Shown: positions 58,351 to 64,000 of the stretch, piece after piece
Layout: each line of letters begins with the position of its first letter
Position numbering within the stretch: position 1 is the first letter of the stretch
DNA from: Bryum argenteum
Lineage: Eukaryota > Streptophyta > Bryopsida > Bryales > Bryaceae
DNA length: 64,000 nucleotides
Assembly: GCA_037043015.1 (NCBI GenBank)
Contig: CM073322.1
Location: 14,829,601-14,893,600, forward strand
Reading direction: 5' to 3'
Notes under the pieces: generated by a model
Database searches by the model: none
What the model was told of the DNA's origin: nothing
The model's input: the letters and a program-made list of their open reading frames with translations, nothing else
Program-made: the position numbers and the translations under genes

Positions 58351-59037
58351 CTAAACTCGGTGAACTTTCTTGACCCTCATGAACATCCCTAAAGAGAGCA
58401 CTTCAAACAAGATGGAGTGCACTCGCTTAGGAATGAGCCTCATCCCCGACAAGAAATTTGGGGAACACACAACTTCCTCAATATTATTGACGATGTAGAC
58501 ACGGGCGATAGAGGATAGGCTCTTCTCACCGAATTGCAAGCACCTATCGTATAAAACCCAACAATTATCAGGAGTGAGGTTCCTCTCAAGAGAAACCTCG
58601 AAGAGAGCTTTGAGCCCTTGCCGCAACGCCTGGTACTTTAGAACCGCTTCAAAAAACTCCTTGTAATGGTTGTCGATCCCTGTGCTGAAGAGCCACGCTA
58701 AGGTTTTATAATCCAGGAAGTCTTCCAGGTGCTCATTGATGGTATAGAGCACAAGCAGAAACAATTTAAGACCCTCTATGGTCATCTCAGGGATGTCCAC
58801 AGTGGATGAGAGTTGCTCCTTCATGTCGTGTTCAAACATTGCCCTGAATACAGGTGATGCAGCGGAGAGCACACTTCGGTGGGCTTTCACGGAGCCCCCT
58901 CGTGCAGTGAGTATAATGTCAGTATGAAGGCCTTCCTCCAGCATCTTCAACAGAACATGGTCTTTGTTTTGCCGAATTTTTTCTATCCAATCCCTCGCCC
59001 CCAGAAACTTGGTAATGTCCACATTTAGCATTTCCAT
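58351..59037 (-). CDS. BTB/POZ protein, copy D
   Basis: A 228-residue protein, MEMLNVDITKFLGARDW, the same length as copy C and nearly identical to it through the BTB domain and mid-region. The last 50 residues diverge (MRLIPKRVHSILFEVLSLGM against MRLIPKQVHTILIEVLSSGK). The usual acceptor (TTGCTGCAG, AAAGATAC) lies just upstream. Sequence similarity to the C unit extends upstream to about 59720 and downstream through the spacer, so the whole transcription unit was duplicated. No disabling change. Role as for the family, a probable cullin-3 adaptor. Confidence 0.9.
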   Translation of the reverse strand: MEMLNVDITKFLGARDWIEKIRQNKDHVLLKMLEEGLHTDIILTARGGSVKAHRSVLSAASPVFRAMFEHDMKEQLSSTVDIPEMTIEGLKLFLLVLYTINEHLEDFLDYKTLAWLFSTGIDNHYKEFFEAVLKYQALRQGLKALFEVSLERNLTPDNCWVLYDRCLQFGEKSLSSIARVYIVNNIEEVVCSPNFLSGMRLIPKRVHSILFEVLSLGMFMRVKKVHRV

Positions 59038-59099
59038 TGTACTCACACCCGAAGCAAGGGTAGAAAATTTCTGCTCAGTATCTTTCTGCAGCAACAAAC

Positions 59100-60138
59100 C
59101 CCAAGTCAGGCAACATGGAAGGCTCGCGTTTGAAGCACAATCATCGGTGCTGTATCATTCACTAGCAGTTGACCGTTAACGTACACGTTCCTAAGATTCA
59201 TCGGGGATAACTCATGTCCAGAGAGTCCTGAATCTTACCCGAAACCCTTGCCGGTAGCCCGAAATGGCAAGCGATGGTATCAAAAATCAATGGGGTTTTC
59301 GTTCAAACGGCAAGAGATCCTTCATTCGAGAATACTGTTGTGAAAGATAACAATGAAGAGTGCCATATCGTATTTGAAAGAAACATAACTATTGTTTCAA
59401 CAGAGAGAACATGTACGGAAGTTCAAAAGTCGTTTATCTCTCACAATAGGATGGTCTTCTACAGATCAAGAGCATTGCAGGAATCTCTTTAATGAAAGAC
59501 AGTTCAAAGCCAAATCCGATTCGCACCTTCTGGTTTTACAGCTACCGTCCTACCCAGTCAGAAGTTGCAAGAGCATAGAGCTATGGCCAAGCAATCGAAC
59601 TGAAGTTAAAGCTGAAACTACCAGTAGCTCACTAACTTTCATGTTATGAAACTGGATGTCAGATCGTATGCTTGCTTTTAGCATGCAGTGGTCACTGAAT
59701 ACAACTGGAGTAACAGTGAACTTCAGAGATGATAAAGCAATCAGTCCTCACTGAGTCGAGTAAAGCTTGAAATGATATGGCAATCTTGAATGCATGAGGA
59801 AAATTGACTGCAAGCTGAAAAGGCAGTTGGATCTCTGTAACCATGCAAATGATAATAAAGTATTTTAACCATGAGTTGTGTTGTACTTTCAGTGGCTGAA
59901 ATGAAAGATAAGATTGATATTATTACTTCAAACTTGAAACACTCCTCTTAACAGATCTTGGGATGCATTGCAGACCTCAACCACAGACCACTACTTCAAT
60001 GAAACTTGTCAACAGTCCTGCGAAACTTTTGTACACAAGCACAAATGTCATGCATTGAAGGCCATAGCCACGCATGCAATGACTGCGTCGTCGTTCTGCA
60101 GCTCGAAGCTGCAGGGGAATGCGTGCAACATTCCCGCT
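59100..60138. other. BTB-D upstream region
   Basis: Most of 59100-59720 matches the BTB-C upstream region (37390-38000), with shared AAAGATAACAATGAAGAGTG and CTACCGTCCTACCCAGTCAG. The remainder to 60138 is BTB-E 3' flank. No gene is supported. Confidence 0.6.
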
Positions 60139-60855
60139 CTAATGCAAGCGAGCTTTCTTCCTTGCTTCTTCAATTTGCGGGGGTGAAGACAGCGCTTTAA
60201 TCACCCCAGCGGTTATTCGATCAGCTTCAAGTAAGATGGAGTATACCCGATCAGGATCATGCATCATCTCCAGTAGAAAACTTTTCGATTGCAAAACTGC
60301 GTCGAAGTTATCCACGATGTAGTTACGAACAATAGATCTGAAAGAACTATCTTGTTCAGAAAATTGCAATGAGATGTCGTACAAGACCCAGCATTTACGA
60401 GGAGAGATGTTCCTCCTAAGAGCCTCCTCAAGAAGCGGTTTCAGCCTCCGTCTAAAGACCTGGTACCTCGCCACTGCTTCAAAAAATTCATGAAAGTACT
60501 TATCAATCCCTGCAGTGAACATGCATGGCAGGGCTTGGTCATGGATGGGAACTTCGGCCATGGTGTGCTCGTTGAGGGTATAGAGCACGAGCAGAAACAA
60601 CTGGACACCCTCTATGCTCATGTCGGGGATGTCCACGGTGGATGAGAGCTGCTCTCTCATATTGTGTTGGAACATTGCACTAAATACAGGTGATACAGAT
60701 GCGAGCACACTGCGGTGTGCTTTCACGGAGCCTCCTCGCGCTATGATTGTGATGTCAGAATGAAGGCCTTCCTCCAGCATCTTCAATAGAACATGATCGT
60801 TGCTTCGCCGCTCCACTTCTAGGATCGAGACCATCGACCCCATGTCCTGCCCCAT
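60139..60855 (-). CDS. BTB/POZ protein, copy E, conserved start codon replaced by ATA
   Basis: The frame covers the complete BTB domain (SDITIIARGGSVKAHRSVLA; SPVFSAMFQHNMREQL) and the C-terminal region (RRNISPRKCWVLYDISLQF). It ends with a basic tail. At the position of the paralogues' first Met the codon is ATA, followed by the conserved ALNVDVTKF. The first ATG in frame is at 60855 (MGQDMGSMV), about 11 codons later, and that start is used here. The BTB domain would still be whole. The loss could instead mark early decay or be a base error. A splice acceptor (GATTGCAG, AAAGATC) is present upstream as in the other copies. Confidence 0.8.
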   Translation of the reverse strand: MGQDMGSMVSILEVERRSNDHVLLKMLEEGLHSDITIIARGGSVKAHRSVLASVSPVFSAMFQHNMREQLSSTVDIPDMSIEGVQLFLLVLYTLNEHTMAEVPIHDQALPCMFTAGIDKYFHEFFEAVARYQVFRRRLKPLLEEALRRNISPRKCWVLYDISLQFSEQDSSFRSIVRNYIVDNFDAVLQSKSFLLEMMHDPDRVYSILLEADRITAGVIKALSSPPQIEEARKKARLH

Positions 60856-61427
60856 GAATTTGGTAACGTCCACATTTAGCGCTCCTATTGAAATCTCACC
60901 TGGCCAAGTCTAGAAAAGGATCCTGCTAGTGAATGATCTTTCTGCAATCCGTTGTATGACTAATACCCTACTTTGTATGACTGGAACCCTACTTCAAACT
61001 TGAAAGACGACTTCAAATTACACATGTTGAACCGTAGTCATACACTGCTACTAGCTTCAAAGCTGAAACACTCCTGAGTGTGTGAACCTCATGGTAACAC
61101 ATTCAGACATGCATTGGAGACTTTAGCCACACTGGTGCTTCGAACTGAACTGGTGTAAGCACATGGAGACCTAAGCTTCACTGCTACTTCATACTTGAAA
61201 CAATGACTCACTAAACTTATGAAAACAACACAGCTTCTCAAGACCAGTCCTTAGCCACACAATATTGAGACACAAATTCTTATCGAGCATTTTGTAAACA
61301 ACACATTTTCTCATGCATTGGCAGGAGATCATAGTCGTACATCTAGTAATTGTGTTGTCGTTTTGAACATGGACTACTCAAAACAGATCCAAGCCGTAAT
61401 TATGGGAATGCATGCAAACATATCCCT

Positions 61428-62147
61428 CTACTTGCGGCGAGCCTTTTTGGCCTTTACACTTGACTGAACATGATTCTCTACAGCCCTAGCGATAGCTGAA
61501 GAGAGTCCTTGCTTCAAGATTGAGTACACTTGCTTAGGATCACGTTCAATCTGCTCTAGAAACTTTGCCGATTGCACAACTCTCTCAAGATTTTCGACGA
61601 TGTATTCATAAACAATCAGATGACGATACCCATCAAGTTGCAACGAGATGTTGTAGTAATCCCAGCAATTATCAGGAGTGAGATTCCTTTCAATTGCGTT
61701 CTCCAGGAGAAAATGGGATTGGAAAACCTCGAAAGTCTGGTATTTCACAACGGCATTTAAAACCTCAATAGAATGCTTATCAACTCCTGCACAGAACGAG
61801 TCTCGACATGCTGGATCGTTGATTGTATAGAGCACAAGCAGAAACAACCGAAGACCATCTATGCTCATGTCAGAGATGTCCACGGTGGAAGAAAGCTGCT
61901 CACTCATGTCGTGTTCGAACATCGCCTTGAAAACAGGTGATACAACCGAGAGTACACTTCGGTGTGCTCTCACGGAACCCCCTTGAGCTATGAGCAAGAT
62001 GTCAGCATGAACGCCTTCCTCCAGCATCTTCAGTAACACATGCTCGCTGCTTTGAAGCTCCTTTTGCAGATTCTCGCTACCATTCGTGTCCGTATCTATG
62101 AACTTGGTAATGTCCACATTCAGCTCTGAAGTCGGTGATAATTCCAT
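61428..62147 (-). CDS. BTB/POZ protein, copy F
   Basis: A 239-residue protein starting MELSPTSELNVDITKF. An upstream in-frame ATG at 62243 is unlikely because an acceptor (TTCTTGCACAG) lies between. The BTB domain is intact (ADILLIAQGGSVRAHRSVLS; SPVFKAMFEHDMSEQL). The mid-region is shorter than in other copies, lacking about ten residues after LYTIND. The tail is Lys-rich (VKAKKARRK). It is complete and is the most distinct of the right-hand cluster. Family role as above. Substrate unknown. Confidence 0.9.
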   Translation of the reverse strand: MELSPTSELNVDITKFIDTDTNGSENLQKELQSSEHVLLKMLEEGVHADILLIAQGGSVRAHRSVLSVVSPVFKAMFEHDMSEQLSSTVDISDMSIDGLRLFLLVLYTINDPACRDSFCAGVDKHSIEVLNAVVKYQTFEVFQSHFLLENAIERNLTPDNCWDYYNISLQLDGYRHLIVYEYIVENLERVVQSAKFLEQIERDPKQVYSILKQGLSSAIARAVENHVQSSVKAKKARRK

Positions 62148-62259
62148 TGCACTAGCACCACGGTGAGAACAATCCTGTGCAAGAAAATTCCAAGTCAGCC
62201 GTGGTGCATAATCACTGTAGTTTTGATTGTCAATGCACACCACATTGCTAACTTAGTCG

Positions 62260-63857
62260 AAATTCATTAATGTTCAATAAGTACCCTTGCCCTTGGCTAG
62301 TCCGCAAAGAGAAAGCGTGAATATTTGAGAAAAGGGCAATGGTAAGCTTGGGGTATCACTTTTTGGACACACTAATTAGGTTATTTTTATTGAAAACCTC
62401 CAAAGTTTGTCTAATTTAGTCATTTTAATCAAGTAAAAAGACCCTAAAATAGAAAATAAAATATCATGCACCTCACTGAAATCAAAGTATATATGTCTAT
62501 AGATTTTCTTTTAGATTTTTTATTTTTTTTGGATCCATTCATAGATGAGGGAAAAAGTGTTGAATTTGGGGATTTGCAGGCATTATAGTGCACAATGAAT
62601 TAATTTTTTTATTATTAAATAAATTATTTTGTATTCTATACAAGAAGATGTAGGTCATATTCAAAAATTATATTAAAATAAAAATGGTTGATATTCCATT
62701 TGCTTGATTCTATGGATTTTAGGTTATTGGGACATGACTTACTTTTTCAACTAAAAAATCAAATAAAATTACTTCAAAATATTTTTTTTAATTTTTAATT
62801 TTTTTTCTTGATACATTATAAGTATAGACAACTAAAACCACATCTAATGTAGTCTTATTGTATTATAGTTTAAAAATGGATATGTTTGTCACACCAGCAT
62901 AGAGTGCAATTGTTAATTGGACAACCTTTTTGGGTACCCCAACCAGAAAATCACTCATTTGTAGGATGTAGTGAAGCTTCAAGAGCGGAAGATTCTGATC
63001 ACAGTGGAAAGGACATTGAACTTCAAACGTTCGGGAGGTTTTTGACATAAACCGGCTATCATCCCCTGTTTTACAACAGCATTCGGTATCAATTTTATAA
63101 TACCTGTGTGATACTTGGTTGATACTCATGTGATACACTTGGTTAATACTCATGTTCTACTCGGTTGGTACTCATGTGATACGTAGGTGAAAACCTATAT
63201 ATGTTCTTAATGTTGAAGATAAGATTCTACCAACAAGTAGTTAAAAGCTTCTTTGAATAAATAACTTTGGTATTGAATTTACAATGAAGTTTCTACAATG
63301 AAAAGTAGGAAAACTTTGAAGATTTTTGAGGAGTTAATATGTCTCCTTTCTTCACCGTTAGATTTCAAAATTTATATCTTGGGATAAATTCTAATTAGAG
63401 TCTTGTTTTAGTGATAGACTTGATCAAAGATGTTTTGATGATAACTAAGGCATACATTCGAGTGCAAAGGGTCTATAGTAGCTTTGCTCGTAAAACTTCC
63501 ACTCTTAAGTGAAAATGATACAATTTTGCAATTTGTTTTGAGGAGTAACTAAGATAAAGAGGGTGGCAACTAAGTTCGGCGGTTATGTCTTATAATGGTC
63601 AACAGCGTGTGTGGTTGATATGAGAAATAACGAATCAATGACCTTACCTTCACTCCTACTTCAAACTTGAAACACTCATTTAACTTATTTAAACAACACA
63701 ATCATTTGCCATACAAACTTTGTTACTCTATTAAACCTTGTGTCAACAACGTGAATTCATTGGAAACCTCAGCTACATAATTAGTCATTAAGTACAAGAA
63801 CCATGATTGTTCAAAAGAGTTCCAAGTCGTATTGGGAATGCATGCTAAAATGTCCCT
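62260..63857. other. AT-rich intergenic DNA with a short repeat
   Basis: No gene is supported. TGATAC(A)CTTGGTTGATACTCATG and variants repeat four times at 63100-63190 with a period near 24 bp. Confidence 0.6.
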
Positions 63858-64000
63858 CTAATTTCGGTGAGAATTTTTGATCTTTACACTCGATTGGACA
63901 TGAATGATTCTCTAAAGCACTGCTGAAGCTAAAGAGAAAGAGATCCCTTCTACCAGACTAAAGTCTCAGTACACTCGATCAGGTCATCAATATCATGCCT
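63858..64000 (-). pseudogene. BTB/POZ protein, copy G, 3' fragment at window edge, frameshifted
   Basis: The sequence corresponds to the C-terminus and stop of copy F (the minus-strand stretch around its stop and the GATCGAGTGTACT region). A base is missing in the segment matching DPDRVYSIL, and stops follow in that frame. The rest lies beyond the window. It is probably a dead member of the array. Confidence 0.7.

Overview
The window reads as nuclear DNA of a land plant. It holds a class I KNOX homeobox gene, a plant-type glutamate receptor-like (GLR) channel gene with seven exons, a Ty3/gypsy chromovirus, a CACTA (En/Spm) transposon with a plant-type tnp2 transposase, and an array of intron-containing BTB genes. 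A full-length piggyBac element makes a flowering plant less likely. My guess is a bryophyte or another early-diverging lineage, but the species cannot be fixed from this sequence.

Layout. 1-5346: 3' part of a chromovirus (decayed pol, spacer, polypurine tract, 1.3 kb 3' LTR) that landed in a zinc-finger-like coding region continuing to 6044. 6.1-8.5 kb: four blocks of short tandem repeats. 8994-9419: a piggyBac-family MITE. 10111-11862: intact KNOX gene (minus, five exons, 462 aa). 15960-19759: intact GLR gene (minus, seven exons, 985 aa). 21.6-22.3 kb: frameshifted BTB gene. 23542-29498: a 5.96 kb piggyBac element with perfect ends, TTAA target sites and an uninterrupted transposase core. 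29.9-31.7 kb: a decayed inverted copy of the GLR last exon and its 3' flank. 33-64 kb: tandem array of minus-strand BTB genes (B, C, D, E, F, and a broken G), split by one 18,224 bp CACTA element at 38657-56880.

The CACTA element is the most unusual object. It has matching 'CACTACGGCAGAAT' ends, an AAA target duplication and subterminal AGTCAT/ATGACT repeats. It carries a minus-strand tnp2 gene and a divergent plus-strand second gene. Two further domains sit inside it: a broken SET-like domain between the tnp2 N-terminal exon and its catalytic part, and an FCP1/NIF-type HAD domain without its nucleophile, spliced to a C-terminal domain resembling DUF8039. Two solo LTRs are nested inside, each with a perfect 5 bp target duplication. 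One splits an exon of the second gene. The other has an upstream region with a 150 bp array of heat-shock-element-like GAA/TTC repeats at exact 10 bp period.

The KNOX, GLR and BTB genes have no evident shared pathway. The organising theme is repeated transposon insertion and segmental duplication around two conserved genes and a fast-evolving BTB cluster. Exon boundaries were placed by hand from splice signals and domain continuity. Identity statements are visual estimates, not computed alignments.
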